A stretch of 64,000 nt of DNA from an uncultured Blastocatellia bacterium (lineage in GTDB: Bacteria > Acidobacteriota > Blastocatellia > Pyrinomonadales > Pyrinomonadaceae): NCBI GenBank assembly GCA_946480785.1, contig CAMLLD010000003.1, forward strand, positions 1-64,000, in the 5' to 3' direction. Every line of letters begins with the position of its first letter. Positions within the stretch are counted from its first letter, which is position 1. The translations under genes were made by a program, and so were the position numbers. The notes beneath the pieces were generated by a model that saw only the letters and a program-made list of their open reading frames with translations, was not told the origin of the DNA and did not search any database. This document shows positions 8,362-17,961 of the stretch, in pieces.

Positions 8362-9194
8362 TGGACCACCCTGGTCTCGCAAGATTTATCGCGCAAGCGT
8401 GGATCGGCTGCATAGTCTCGAACTTCGCTTTGATCCTCGCGCGCATGCTCCTGGTCCCTGAGCAGGGGAACGAGTGGTTCGTGTTTTGGACAGTGCCGGT
8501 CGTCATTGTTGGCTTCGGAGTCGGAACAGCCGCAGGCCTGATGATCTGGCTTTGTGCTGAAATGCTGCGCCATTCACCAAACGCGATCTGCCGCTCCATT
8601 ATCGGAATGGTGGTGGTCGCGGTTTCGTGGGTTCTACTGGCGCTCTCCTTTGGTTTGGAATCGGAAACGCCGCTCGCGCAATTCTGGGTACTCACACTAA
8701 TCATCGTTCCGGGAATCGGCATCGGCGCGGTTACCAATTCGAGGCTCAGACTCTGGCACGAGCTCGTGCGGCAGGGTGAGGCAGTTCGCCGACTGCCGAA
8801 AATACTAGCGGGCTTGACTGGTCTCGTACTGCGCCCAGTCGTTGTCTTCATGTTTATGTGCTGCCTGATCGTGCTGATTGCGAGACTGCAATCGGCCTAC
8901 CACTGGGGCGAACAAGGTTGGGTTTGGCCGGCGCTTCTCTGCGGACACTTCGCGGCCGGTCTCGTTGTGCTATTTGCGAGACTGAAAACCCCGCTGCTGT
9001 TTCCGCTCGCGCTGATCGCGAACGCGCCGGTCATCGCGGCGTTAGTTCAGTTTCGCGTGCCGCAGCCGGACGTGCCGTTTGTGGCCATACCTTATCTCAT
9101 CATGTGGCTCGTGTTTCTGGTGACGCGCTGGCGACAGGCGGACGTCGCCCTCGCGTTTCTGAATGAAGAGATTCACTACTACTTGATCGACTAG
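8358..9194 (+). CDS. Multi-pass membrane protein of unknown function
   Basis: 278 residues with about seven or eight hydrophobic helices and short loops; no motif I can name. The ATG overlaps the TetR stop (ATGA), showing translational coupling, and the NAD(P)-binding gene follows after 10 bp. The pattern suggests an inner-membrane component of the same TetR-controlled process. Confidence 0.8.
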   Translation: MMDHPGLARFIAQAWIGCIVSNFALILARMLLVPEQGNEWFVFWTVPVVIVGFGVGTAAGLMIWLCAEMLRHSPNAICRSIIGMVVVAVSWVLLALSFGLESETPLAQFWVLTLIIVPGIGIGAVTNSRLRLWHELVRQGEAVRRLPKILAGLTGLVLRPVVVFMFMCCLIVLIARLQSAYHWGEQGWVWPALLCGHFAAGLVVLFARLKTPLLFPLALIANAPVIAALVQFRVPQPDVPFVAIPYLIMWLVFLVTRWRQADVALAFLNEEIHYYLID

Positions 9195-9204
9195 GAGCAA
9201 GACC

Positions 9205-10122
9205 ATGAGAGTCGCAATCACGGGTGCAACGGGTTTCGTCGGCAGTCACCTGGCTACGCGGCTGGATAGCGAAGGACATGAAGTCGTGCGGCTCGGCAGA
9301 CAAGCGCACGCAAACGAAGAGATCGTGCCGGCGTCGCTTGACGATGTGGACCAGTTAGCGAAGGCGTTCGCAGGCTGTCGCGCGGTGGCGCACTGCGCGG
9401 GCATCAACCGCGAACTCGGCGAGCAGACTTTCGCGCGCGTTCACGTCGCAGCGACGCGCAACGTCGTCGAAGCTGCGCAGCGCGCGGGAGTCGAGAAGAT
9501 CGTGCTGATGAGTTTTCTGCGCGCGCGGCCGGAGTGTGGTTCTGCGTATCACGAGTCGAAGTGGGCGGCGGAAGAGATCGTGCGCCAGTCAGGCCTGGAC
9601 TACACGATCGTCAAAGCCGGCGTGGTCTACGGCCGCGGCGATCACATGCTCGATCATCTGAGTCACGCGTTTCACACGTTTCCGATCTTCGCGCTCGTTG
9701 GTTTGAAAGAGCAGACGGTGCGGCCGTTGACGATTGAAGATCTCGTGCAGGTGCTGCGCGCGGCGTTGATCGATCGGCGTTTGAAGCGACAGACGATCGC
9801 GCTGCTCGGGCCGGAAGAGATTTATCTGCACGAAGCGGTGCGGCGGGTGGCGGAAGTCGTCGGCAAGCAGCCGGTGATGTTTCCGCTGCCGCTTTGGTGT
9901 CACCGGCTGATGGCGCACGTGTTTGAGCTGACGATGAAAGTGCCGCTGGTCTCGCTCGCGCAGGTGCAAATTTTGGCGGAGGGCGTGGCTGAACCGGCAA
10001 CGCCGGTGACGCCGCTTCCCTACGACCTGATACCGACGCGGCGCTTCACTGCCGAACAGATTCGCAACGGCCTGCCCGCTGCGGCGCCGTTTTGCGTCGG
10101 CGATCTACGGCTGTGTTCTTAG
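9205..10122 (+). CDS. NAD(P)-binding atypical short-chain dehydrogenase (NDUFA9-like)
   Basis: 305 residues with a glycine-rich Rossmann motif GATGFVGSHL at residues 7-16 and the extended/atypical SDR segment YHESKWAAEEIV (a YxxxK motif). This group includes NDUFA9-like and sugar epimerase-like proteins that bind NADPH, often with a structural rather than catalytic role. An A-rich GGAGCAAG sequence precedes the ATG. It is the fifth gene of the TetR operon. Confidence 0.85.
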   Translation: MRVAITGATGFVGSHLATRLDSEGHEVVRLGRQAHANEEIVPASLDDVDQLAKAFAGCRAVAHCAGINRELGEQTFARVHVAATRNVVEAAQRAGVEKIVLMSFLRARPECGSAYHESKWAAEEIVRQSGLDYTIVKAGVVYGRGDHMLDHLSHAFHTFPIFALVGLKEQTVRPLTIEDLVQVLRAALIDRRLKRQTIALLGPEEIYLHEAVRRVAEVVGKQPVMFPLPLWCHRLMAHVFELTMKVPLVSLAQVQILAEGVAEPATPVTPLPYDLIPTRRFTAEQIRNGLPAAAPFCVGDLRLCS

Positions 10123-10136
10123 GTTAATATGGCCCA

Positions 10137-11282
10137 GTGCTGCGCATCGCAATCATTGGCGGCGGTATTGGTGGTCTGACTGTCGCGCTCGCGCTCAGGC
10201 AATTTGGATTTGAAGCGGAGGTTTACGAACAGGCACCCGCGTTGTTAGATATCGGCGCGGCGATCGCGCTTTGGCCAAACGCGACGCGAGTGCTCGAGCG
10301 ACTCGATCTGGGTGAGACGATCCGTGCACATGCGGGTGACATGCGCGAGATTCGTTGGCTCGATCGGCACGGGTTTCTGATCAATCGGGTTCGTATTTCG
10401 AATGCGGTTGCACTGCATCGCGCGGATCTTCAGTCGACGTTGTTACACGCGCTGCCGCCGGAGTTGATCAAGCTGGGCCACAGTTTGGTCGGGTACGAGA
10501 CGCGCGGAGATAAACTAGTCGCTCGCTTCGCAAACAAGGAGGAGATCGAAGCGGATTTTTTGATCGGCGCTGATGGGATTCACTCGCATGCGCGTTCGGT
10601 ACTGCTTGGTGAGAGTGAGCCGATCTATCGCGGCTACACTGTCTGGCGTGGGATTTCTGATGAGGTTCCGGCCGGAGTTTCCCCAGCAACGGCGATCGAG
10701 ATTCACGGTCGCGGGCAACGTTTCGGCATCGGTCCGGTCGGCGGCGGACGCGTCGGTTGGTGGGCGGCAGCGAACGCAACTGAGCCCGCTTCGTCACACG
10801 AACATCACGTTGAAGACGCGCAACACGAACTGTTGCGCTTGTTCAGTGACTGGTATCCGCCTGTAGTCGAATTGATCGAAGCGACGCTGCCGCAACTGAT
10901 CCTCACCACGTCCGCGTTCGATCGCGAACCGAGCGCGAAGTGGGGCGATAAACGAGTCACGTTACTCGGCGACGCGATCCACCCGACCACACCAAACCTC
11001 GGCCAGGGCGGTTGTCTCGCGATCGAAGACGCCTTCGTGCTGGCGCGCTGTTTCCACGAATACGGTCCAACCGAAGCAGCGCTGCGAAAATACGAAGGCT
11101 GCCGTTACTCGCGTACGGCAGCCATCACCAAGTACTCACGCTACTACGGCCGCGTGGGCCAGTGGCAGAATCCCGTTTCCGTAGGAATCAAAAAATCACT
11201 GCTCGCGCTCGCTCCCGCAGCCGTCCTCGAACGAGTGATGCAGATTGTCTTCGACTACGACGCCACCACGACGCCGATCTAA
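10137..11282 (+). CDS. FAD-dependent aromatic-type monooxygenase
   Basis: 381 residues. N-terminal dinucleotide fold IGGGIGGL (7-14) with an acidic residue at the end of strand 2 (EVYEQAP), a central ADFLIGADG segment, and the second FAD motif GDAIHPTTPNLGQGG. This is the class A flavoprotein monooxygenase layout (salicylate/urate hydroxylase and zeaxanthin epoxidase relatives); the substrate is unknown. The start is a GTG at 10137, because an overlapping ATG eight bases upstream is in another frame. It probably ends the TetR operon, 14 bp after the SDR gene. Confidence 0.88.
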   Translation: MLRIAIIGGGIGGLTVALALRQFGFEAEVYEQAPALLDIGAAIALWPNATRVLERLDLGETIRAHAGDMREIRWLDRHGFLINRVRISNAVALHRADLQSTLLHALPPELIKLGHSLVGYETRGDKLVARFANKEEIEADFLIGADGIHSHARSVLLGESEPIYRGYTVWRGISDEVPAGVSPATAIEIHGRGQRFGIGPVGGGRVGWWAAANATEPASSHEHHVEDAQHELLRLFSDWYPPVVELIEATLPQLILTTSAFDREPSAKWGDKRVTLLGDAIHPTTPNLGQGGCLAIEDAFVLARCFHEYGPTEAALRKYEGCRYSRTAAITKYSRYYGRVGQWQNPVSVGIKKSLLALAPAAVLERVMQIVFDYDATTTPI

Positions 11283-11298
11283 AGCTTCACCCCGACTG

Positions 11299-12759
11299 CT
11301 AAGGCGTGGGCGGATTGCCCTCAATGTCGAGCATCGTGATCGGCGCGATCTCCGTGTTCTTCAACGCCGTCTCCACCTTCGCTCGATCGCCGACGATCAC
11401 GATCGCCAGATGATTCAGATCGATGTAGCGCTTCGCGACCCGCGCCAGATCTTCTTTCGTCACCGCGGAAACGTTCTGCGCGTACGTTTGATAGAAATCA
11501 TCGGGCAGACCCTGCACGACGAGCGACGTGATCGCGCCGCTGATCGCCGTCACCGAAGCGAAGCGCTGCGGCAGTCCCTGGATCAACGACTCCTTCGCCG
11601 TCTTGATCTCCTCATCCGTGATCGGCTTCTCGCCTACGATGCCTTTGAGCTCTTTCATGAACTCGATCAGCGCCGCGTCTGTCTTGTCGGTGAAGATCGA
11701 GCCGCCCGCGCGAAACGCCCCCGGACCTTTGCCGTAACTGAACGCCGAGTTCACGCCGTAGCTGTAGCCCTTCTGCTCGCGGATGTTCGCGTTCAGCCGC
11801 GATTGAAACTGCCCGCCGAGAATCGTGTTGAGCACTTGCAGCGCGAAGTAGTCGGGCGTGTTGCGCGGTGGACCAGGCAAGCCGATGTTGACGACCGACT
11901 GCGCCGCGCCGGGTTTATCGACGAGGTAGATCTTCGCCGGTTGCAACTCCGGCAGCTTCGGATAATCGAACGAAGGCTTCTCGCCGCCCTTGGACCATGC
12001 CGCCAAAGCTTTCTCAATCGAACCTTTCACCTTGCCCGGCGTGACGTCGCCGACAACCGTGATGATCGCGCGGCCGGGTTGGTAGTAAGCCCTCGCGAAG
12101 TTGACCACGTCGTCGCGCGTGATCGCCTTAACGGTGGTTTCCGTGCTGCGCTGTCCGTAAGGATGCGCGGCGCCGTAAAGCACCCGCGCGAAAACTTGCG
12201 CGCCGACGATCACCGGTTGATCTTTCGCCTGCGTTAAGTTGACGAGCGTACGCGCGCGCAGACGATCGAGCGCATCCGCGGGAAACGCGGAGTTGAGCAT
12301 CATGTCGGAAAGAATCGCGAGCACCGCGTCGAAGTTTTTGGTAGTCGAAACAAAATTGATCGAGCCTTCTTCCGCGCCAACATTCGCGAACACGTTGGTG
12401 CCTAACAGTTGCAACGCGTCAGAGAGCTGGTCGCCGGTTCGCGTCTTCGTTCCTTCCGTTAACATCGACGCCGTCATCGACGCGACGCCGCGGCGTTCCG
12501 CCGGTTCAAACTGGTTCGCACCGCCGACGAAAGTAATTGCAAAAGAAACGAGCGGCAGACTATGTCTTTCCGAAACGATCAACGTCGCGCCGTTTGAGAG
12601 CTGTGTTTTGGTCCACGCCGGCACGTGCAGCACGGGCGTCGCGCCCGGCGGCGGAATTTTCGTGCGATCCAGCGTCTGCTGGGCTAGCGCGGCAACGTTC
12701 GCCAGCGCGATTAACAAGGCCGCAGAAAATGCAACTACTCGATTTTGTTTTCTCATCAT
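11299..12759 (-). CDS. M16-family peptidase subunit lacking the zinc motif
   Basis: 486 residues with a signal peptide ending ALAQQ. Two M16 repeats are visible (one in residues 50-240, the second from about 250), including the second-half segment GYSYGVNSAFSY. The position of HxxEH reads RRGVASMTASMLTEG, so the inverse zinc motif is absent. It overlaps the active-site partner gene by 4 bp. Bacterial M16B enzymes often work as such catalytic/non-catalytic pairs in the periplasm; that is the likely assembly here. Confidence 0.9.
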   Translation of the reverse strand: MMRKQNRVVAFSAALLIALANVAALAQQTLDRTKIPPPGATPVLHVPAWTKTQLSNGATLIVSERHSLPLVSFAITFVGGANQFEPAERRGVASMTASMLTEGTKTRTGDQLSDALQLLGTNVFANVGAEEGSINFVSTTKNFDAVLAILSDMMLNSAFPADALDRLRARTLVNLTQAKDQPVIVGAQVFARVLYGAAHPYGQRSTETTVKAITRDDVVNFARAYYQPGRAIITVVGDVTPGKVKGSIEKALAAWSKGGEKPSFDYPKLPELQPAKIYLVDKPGAAQSVVNIGLPGPPRNTPDYFALQVLNTILGGQFQSRLNANIREQKGYSYGVNSAFSYGKGPGAFRAGGSIFTDKTDAALIEFMKELKGIVGEKPITDEEIKTAKESLIQGLPQRFASVTAISGAITSLVVQGLPDDFYQTYAQNVSAVTKEDLARVAKRYIDLNHLAIVIVGDRAKVETALKNTEIAPITMLDIEGNPPTP

Positions 12760-14153
12760 CTTTCTCCCCGGCCCTGAGGCAACAGCATGGTGACAGTCTC
12801 GCTTTCGGCTGCTTTCGACGCCTGGTCGCGCTTGCCTTTCGGCACCACGCTCAACACGATGCGCGGACCCGACAGATACTGCCCAGCCGCACGCTTCACG
12901 TCAGCGGCCGTGGTTGCGAGTATCTTTTGATAGTCAACTCCATACTGGCCCGGATTACCGAAGAACACTGCTCCAGTGAGTAGTTGATCCGCTTTGCCGA
13001 GATTCGATTCGAGACCGCGCAGAAAGTTCAACTCCAGCCCGCTCTTCGCGCGCTGCAACTCATCGGCCGTGGGGCCTTCGCTGATGAACTTCTGCAGCAC
13101 GTTGTCGATTGCTGCCTCCAACTCCGTCAAGCTATGTTCGGGCCGCGGGATCACCACTATCTGAAACACGCCGACGTCTTCGTTCGAGTTTTGAAACGCA
13201 AACACCTGCGACGCGAGTTGCGAGTCGTAAACGAGCGCTTTAGTGAGCCGCGCGGTCCGCGAACCAGTCAGAATCTGCCCCATCATTCCGAGACTATCGT
13301 CCTGACGCGTGCCCACCGTGGGCCATTGAATATAAAGTCGCGGCACTTGCACGCGATCTTCGTAAACCAGTCGTTTGTTCGCTGTGAGCTTGGCCGGCGC
13401 GACTGCCGGCCGCGTAATGTCTTGTCCCTTCGGCAGGTCGCTAAAATATTTTTGAATCCACGCCTTCGCCTGCTTGGGATCGAAATCGCCGACCACCGCG
13501 AGCGTCGCGTTGTTCGGCGCGTAGTACAGACGGAAAAACGCTTTCACGTCCTCTTCCGAGGCCGCGCTCAAGTCAGTCATCGAACCGATCACCGGCCACG
13601 AATACGGATGGCCCTTCGGATACATCGCCGCTGAAAAGATCTCGCTGACGCGCCCGTACGGCTGGTTGTCGTAACTCTGGCGACGCTCGTTCTTGACGAC
13701 GTCGCGTTGCGCGTTGAGCTTTTCGAGATTGAGCGTGTCGAGCAGATAACCCATGCGATCCGACTCGAGCCATAGCGCGGATTCGAGATAGTTCGAGGGA
13801 ATCGTCTCGTAATAATTGGTGCGGTCGTTGGTGGTCGAACCGTTGTTGCCGCCGCCGACGCCTTCGGTGAGCTTGTCGTGCAGGCCGTAAGGCACGTGAC
13901 CGGAGCCGGTGAACATCACGTGTTCGAAGAGATGCGCGAAGCCGGTGCGGCCGGGCATTTCGTTCTTCGAGCCGACGTGATACCAGACGTTCACCGCGAC
14001 GGTCGGCGTCGTCTTGTCAACCGAAAGGATCACGGTAAGACCGTTCGGCAGTTTGTACGTCTCGAACGGTATCTTGATCTGGGCGACAGAGGCTTGCGCC
14101 AAAGCGCAAACGAACGCGACCGCGAACAGCAGAGATAGTTTTGCGTTTCTCAT
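12756..14153 (-). CDS. M16-family zinc metallopeptidase, catalytic subunit
   Basis: 465 residues from the ATG at 14153, which starts a good signal peptide ending SVAQ; a GTG nine bases upstream is also open. The inverse zinc motif HLFEH is present in FAHLFEHVMFTGS, with the downstream glutamate region NYYETIPSNYLESALWLESD. It is expected to be a periplasmic oligopeptide-degrading or processing peptidase acting with the inactive partner, with which it shares a 4-bp overlap. The gene diverges from the quinone oxidoreductase gene across a very short promoter region. Confidence 0.92.
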   Translation of the reverse strand: MRNAKLSLLFAVAFVCALAQASVAQIKIPFETYKLPNGLTVILSVDKTTPTVAVNVWYHVGSKNEMPGRTGFAHLFEHVMFTGSGHVPYGLHDKLTEGVGGGNNGSTTNDRTNYYETIPSNYLESALWLESDRMGYLLDTLNLEKLNAQRDVVKNERRQSYDNQPYGRVSEIFSAAMYPKGHPYSWPVIGSMTDLSAASEEDVKAFFRLYYAPNNATLAVVGDFDPKQAKAWIQKYFSDLPKGQDITRPAVAPAKLTANKRLVYEDRVQVPRLYIQWPTVGTRQDDSLGMMGQILTGSRTARLTKALVYDSQLASQVFAFQNSNEDVGVFQIVVIPRPEHSLTELEAAIDNVLQKFISEGPTADELQRAKSGLELNFLRGLESNLGKADQLLTGAVFFGNPGQYGVDYQKILATTAADVKRAAGQYLSGPRIVLSVVPKGKRDQASKAAESETVTMLLPQGRGER

Positions 14154-14159
14154 AGGGCG

Positions 14160-14179
14160 CACAGATTACACGATCTGTG
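14160..14179. promoter_or_regulatory. Inverted repeat in the M16/oxidoreductase divergent promoter
   Basis: CACAGAT and ATCTGTG are perfect 7-bp arms with a 6-bp spacer in the 42-bp gap between two divergent genes. It could be a shared operator, but CACAGAT words also recur elsewhere in the window, so a dispersed repeat is possible. Confidence 0.4.
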
Positions 14180-14195
14180 ATTAAATTTCCTCACC

Positions 14196-15164
14196 ATGAA
14201 AGCCATTCAAGTTTCGCAAACGGGCGGGCCCGAAGTGCTCGTCCCCACCGACCTGCCAACTCCGAAACCGAAACACGATGAAGCGTTGGTGCAGATCAAA
14301 GCCGCGGGCGTGAACTTCATCGACGTCTACTTTCGCGAGGGACGTTATCCGGCGCAGCTTCCGTTCATCGACGGCCAGGAAGGCGCGGGCGTGGTGACGG
14401 AGATCGGCAGTGACGTGAAGGTGGTCCAACCCGGCGATCGCGTCGCTTACACGGGCAGGCTCGGAAGTTATGCAGAGTATGCTGCGGTGCCGGCGGAACG
14501 GCTCGTCAAGATTCCCGATGCTTTGAGTTTCGAAGAAGCCGCGGCGGCGATGTTACAAGGCATGACCGCCCACTATCTCACGCACAGCACTTACAAACTC
14601 CAGGCAGGCGAGACGGCGTTAATACACGCGGCTGCCGGTGGTGTTGGTTTGTTGCTGGTCCAAATGGCGAAGAAGATCGGCGCGCGCGTGATCGGCACGG
14701 CGGGGACTAAAGAGAAAGCGCAACTCGCGCGTGATGCAGGGGCTGACGAGTGCATCATCTACACCGAAGCTGACTTCGAAGCCGAGACGAAGCGGTTGAC
14801 GGACGGCAAGGGCGTGCACGTTGTGTACGACGGTGTTGGTAAAGCGACGTTCGATAAAGATCTCGAGGTGCTGTTGCCGCGCGGATTCCTCGTGCTGTTT
14901 GGCGGATCGAGTGGCGCGGTGCCGCCGTTTGATCTGATCAAGCTCTCGCAGAAAGGTTCGCTCTACATCACTCGGCCGACGTTAGTGAATTACACCGTCA
15001 CGCGCGAAGAGCTCGAATGGCGCGCGCACGACGTGCTCGGATGGATCGCGGCGGGCGAGCTTAACGTGCGGATTCACAAAACGTATCCGCTCGCTGACGC
15101 CGCGCAAGCACACCGCGATCTCGAAGGCAGAAAGACGACGGGCAAGTTGTTGCTGATTCCCTGA
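14196..15164 (+). CDS. NADPH:quinone oxidoreductase (zinc-independent MDR family)
   Basis: 322 residues, standard length. GroES-like N-terminal half (INFIDVYFREGRYP, DGQEGAGVV) and a Rossmann half with AAAGGVGLL at about residue 147. The structural and catalytic zinc ligands of alcohol dehydrogenases are absent, which places it with quinone reductases such as QorA. It reduces quinones or enones with NADPH in the cytosol. It stands alone on the plus strand. Confidence 0.92.
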   Translation: MKAIQVSQTGGPEVLVPTDLPTPKPKHDEALVQIKAAGVNFIDVYFREGRYPAQLPFIDGQEGAGVVTEIGSDVKVVQPGDRVAYTGRLGSYAEYAAVPAERLVKIPDALSFEEAAAAMLQGMTAHYLTHSTYKLQAGETALIHAAAGGVGLLLVQMAKKIGARVIGTAGTKEKAQLARDAGADECIIYTEADFEAETKRLTDGKGVHVVYDGVGKATFDKDLEVLLPRGFLVLFGGSSGAVPPFDLIKLSQKGSLYITRPTLVNYTVTREELEWRAHDVLGWIAAGELNVRIHKTYPLADAAQAHRDLEGRKTTGKLLLIP

Positions 15165-15172
15165 GGCGTGAT

Positions 15173-16060
15173 CTAGTAGAAGTTGTAGACGGTCTCAAAC
15201 TCGCGCGGCGAGATTTGCGAATGCGCGGCGTCCAGAGTCGTCGAGCCATCCTTGAGCGAACCGATTAACACCGCATTCTTTGGTGAAGTGAAAAGCGGAA
15301 CGGCTCGATCAGAATAATTCGTGTACTTGAGGGTATACGACACGGTCAAAACTGCGTGGCCATTTTGAATCTCACATGATACTGGACGGCCGACAAACTC
15401 CTTCGTTGGCGTGGTCCCAACTCCACTCTGACGCAACCGAGCAAGATACGAAGCGACTGGCCGCACGCGACCGTCTGCTACTTCATAAACCGTGTCTGAC
15501 CACGCGGCGAGGCCCGAACCGGTTCCGGCGGTCTGTTGCACAATCAACCACGCTCGGCCGTTGCTCAACAACACGATCGGATCTGACGGAGCATATTTCG
15601 CGTCGACGTCGATGTGTCCGAGAAAAGTCGGCTCGATCTCCGGGCCTTTGAAGACCAGGTAGCGAATTGACTCCGCCAGCGTGCGTTTGATCTGCAACAC
15701 CTTTTCACTTTCCACGTCATCGTCAAGGTTGTACTCAAAAAGCTTCACCTCGCAGTCGCAGGCGGTATCGAACTCGAATCGGCTGGCCGGGTCAGTCGTT
15801 ATTCCGAGTCGCTGCCACAACCTTTGCAGGTTCGCAGTGGGATGCTGCTGGAGGAAATACAAAATTTCGTCCGGTGCGAGGCGCAACTCTTCGGGATACG
15901 CCACTTCGCTCGGGGATGTGATTGCCTGCTCCGCGATGATGACGGGATTGTTCGTTTGCGGTGGGGGTGGTTGCTGCGCGCGCCGGTGAATTGAACCGAT
16001 GAACACACCGAGGATGAGGCTCGCAACAGCAACTGCGGTTCGAGTGAGATTAGATTGCAT
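15173..16060 (-). CDS. Membrane-anchored or exported protein of unknown function
   Basis: 295 residues from the ATG at 16060; a TTG 45 bases upstream would add a hydrophilic stretch ahead of the membrane segment, so the ATG is preferred. An N-terminal hydrophobic helix (about residues 5-22, VAVASLILGVFIGSI) is followed by a proline- and glutamine-rich linker and a soluble domain. Near residue 75 comes a DTACDCEVKLFEYNLDDD segment. No family recognised. It follows the GH9 gene on the same strand after 55 bp. Confidence 0.75.
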   Translation of the reverse strand: MQSNLTRTAVAVASLILGVFIGSIHRRAQQPPPPQTNNPVIIAEQAITSPSEVAYPEELRLAPDEILYFLQQHPTANLQRLWQRLGITTDPASRFEFDTACDCEVKLFEYNLDDDVESEKVLQIKRTLAESIRYLVFKGPEIEPTFLGHIDVDAKYAPSDPIVLLSNGRAWLIVQQTAGTGSGLAAWSDTVYEVADGRVRPVASYLARLRQSGVGTTPTKEFVGRPVSCEIQNGHAVLTVSYTLKYTNYSDRAVPLFTSPKNAVLIGSLKDGSTTLDAAHSQISPREFETVYNFY

Positions 16061-16115
16061 GAAGCGCAGTATCGACGCGTTCGCTGATCGCGCCAATGTG
16101 GACAACCACGTCGCG

Positions 16116-17939
16116 TCAACGCACGGCCCACATCAGGATCGCCGAAGCGGTGCCATCCATCGTGGGTTCGTTGGTTGAATAGTCGTTGATGTCGTCGTGA
16201 AAGACGGCGCGTTCGTCCTGAAACGCCGCGAACGGATCGGGCTCACGAATAGACACACCGCGCAGACTCTGAAACACCTTTCGATAAACCGGCCCGTCGA
16301 TCAAGCCGCCGCGCACCATTTGTTTCAGCAACGCATTCGGGAAGAGATGCACGTCGTGTGGGTAAGTTCCGTTTGCGGGGATGCCGGTGAACATGGAAAT
16401 GCCCCACGGATTGCGGCCGAGCAGCCAGTCGAACTGCTTCGCGGTGAATTCGCGATAGCCACGATCGCCAGTCATGCGCTCGTAAAGCGCGCCCTGCGTT
16501 GCGAGCGCCACCGTGAGATTGTTTGAGCACCAGATGAACGGCACGCCGATGTGATAAGGATTCGTGTCGCCCTGCTTCATCGCGCGCTCGAGTCCTTCGC
16601 GATAGAAGCCGGCGAGTTGCTGCTTCATTCGCGGCGTGACGAGGTCGTAAAGGCGAAAGTGGCCGAGGTTCATGAACGGATAGAATTGATAGTGGCCCGT
16701 TTCCTGTTTTCCTATCCACGACTCTGAGCCCGCGAGCAGCGCGTAACGTTCGGCGTCGCGCAGGTAACGAACGTCTCGCGTGGCGCGGAAGAGTTCGGCT
16801 GCGCCCCATTCCATGTCGTCGGCCCACGTCGTTTCGGCGTAACGATAAGGCGCGCCGTAGGAGTTGCCCTGTTGCACGCCTTCGTGCGCGCGGCCCAAGT
16901 CATAGACTTCACGACCCGCTTGTAGTAGTTGGTTTGCAAAGGCACGCAAGCGCGGATCGTCTTTCCATACCTGATAACCGAGCGCCATCGCTGCGGCGTA
17001 ACGTCCGGCGAGATTCGCGACGCCGTTCGATTCGCTCTGAAACTGTTTCAAGCCTTGCGGGCGGCCGTCGGCGAAATACACGACGCGATACGAACCGGCG
17101 CCCCAGCCGTAATCGACAGTTTCGTTTTGCGGCAGACGGAAACCTTTGTGATCGCGATCGTCGGCGACCTGGTGGTAAAGCTGGTCCTTCGCCGGGTGCA
17201 GGCGCAACATCCACTGGAGTCCCCAACGCGCTTCGTCGAGCACGTCGGGGATGCTGTTCGCGCCCGGTTGGCCCAGGGCGTTGAAGCGATCCGCGAAGAC
17301 GATGGTCTTGCGCGGTGGCTCCCCGATCAACTTATAAGCGAGCAGCATTTGTGCGGTGGCGTTGCTGGCGGTGAGCAGGTATTTGAGTTGATCGCCGGCG
17401 TCGTGCCAGCCGCCGGATGCGTTGATGTACGTGCCCGGTGGGAGTGGTCCGTAAGCGGTACGCCCGTCGAACGTGTGACAAGCAGCAGCGACGTAAGGGT
17501 TATAGCCGCAGCGTTGCTCGCGCATAAAATCCAGTAGTTGATCCGCGAAATCCCTTTCTATGTTTCGCTCGACAGCGAACTCTACGGACCGCGTAGCACC
17601 CAGCTCCAAAACATACCTTCCTTCGCGATGCAGTTGAGTGAAGTTCAACTCCGCGTGGCGCTCAAACTCGCCCCAGCTTCCGTTTACCGAAACTGCTTTG
17701 CCCGTAAAGACAACAGCGCCGCTCTTGGCGTCGAGCACGCGAAACGTAGCGGGTAAGGTTTCGCGGCCAAAAGCCACCGCGGTTTTCACGTCGTGCGGCC
17801 TAAAGCCGAGTTGATTTACGCGGATGAAAACGGATTGGGCGTCCGCGGCGTGAGCGGCTACCGACAGGATGAAACAACAGAGCACCACCAGCGTCGAACA
17901 AAAGACTCGCAGCACAAAATTCTTGACACGGTTTTTCAC
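16116..17939 (-). CDS. Glycoside hydrolase family 9 (cellulase/endoglucanase type)
   Basis: 607 residues with a signal peptide (about 1-32, ending AAHAADA). An N-terminal Ig-like CelD_N domain (about 33-115, IRVNQLGFRPHDVKTAV) precedes an (alpha/alpha)6 catalytic domain. Catalytic aspartates lie in GGWHDAGDQLKY (about residue 180) and the general acid glutamate in DYSTNEPTMDGTA near residue 590. Known members cut beta-1,4-glucans outside the cytoplasm or in the periplasm. The start shown is a GTG; further GTG codons at residues 4 and 9 are possible. Its 5' end overlaps the -35 box of the divergent phe promoter. Confidence 0.92.
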   Translation of the reverse strand: MKNRVKNFVLRVFCSTLVVLCCFILSVAAHAADAQSVFIRVNQLGFRPHDVKTAVAFGRETLPATFRVLDAKSGAVVFTGKAVSVNGSWGEFERHAELNFTQLHREGRYVLELGATRSVEFAVERNIERDFADQLLDFMREQRCGYNPYVAAACHTFDGRTAYGPLPPGTYINASGGWHDAGDQLKYLLTASNATAQMLLAYKLIGEPPRKTIVFADRFNALGQPGANSIPDVLDEARWGLQWMLRLHPAKDQLYHQVADDRDHKGFRLPQNETVDYGWGAGSYRVVYFADGRPQGLKQFQSESNGVANLAGRYAAAMALGYQVWKDDPRLRAFANQLLQAGREVYDLGRAHEGVQQGNSYGAPYRYAETTWADDMEWGAAELFRATRDVRYLRDAERYALLAGSESWIGKQETGHYQFYPFMNLGHFRLYDLVTPRMKQQLAGFYREGLERAMKQGDTNPYHIGVPFIWCSNNLTVALATQGALYERMTGDRGYREFTAKQFDWLLGRNPWGISMFTGIPANGTYPHDVHLFPNALLKQMVRGGLIDGPVYRKVFQSLRGVSIREPDPFAAFQDERAVFHDDINDYSTNEPTMDGTASAILMWAVR

Positions 17940-17952
17940 GAGCGCCTATATT
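17923..17952 (+). promoter_or_regulatory. Promoter of the phenylalanine operon
   Basis: TTGACA (17923-17928) and TATATT (17947-17952) are 18 bp apart. The predicted transcript start falls at about 17958-17960, only a few bases before the leader-peptide ATG, so the leader would be translated from an almost leaderless mRNA. Confidence 0.75.
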
Positions 17953-17961
17953 AGCCTCGTC

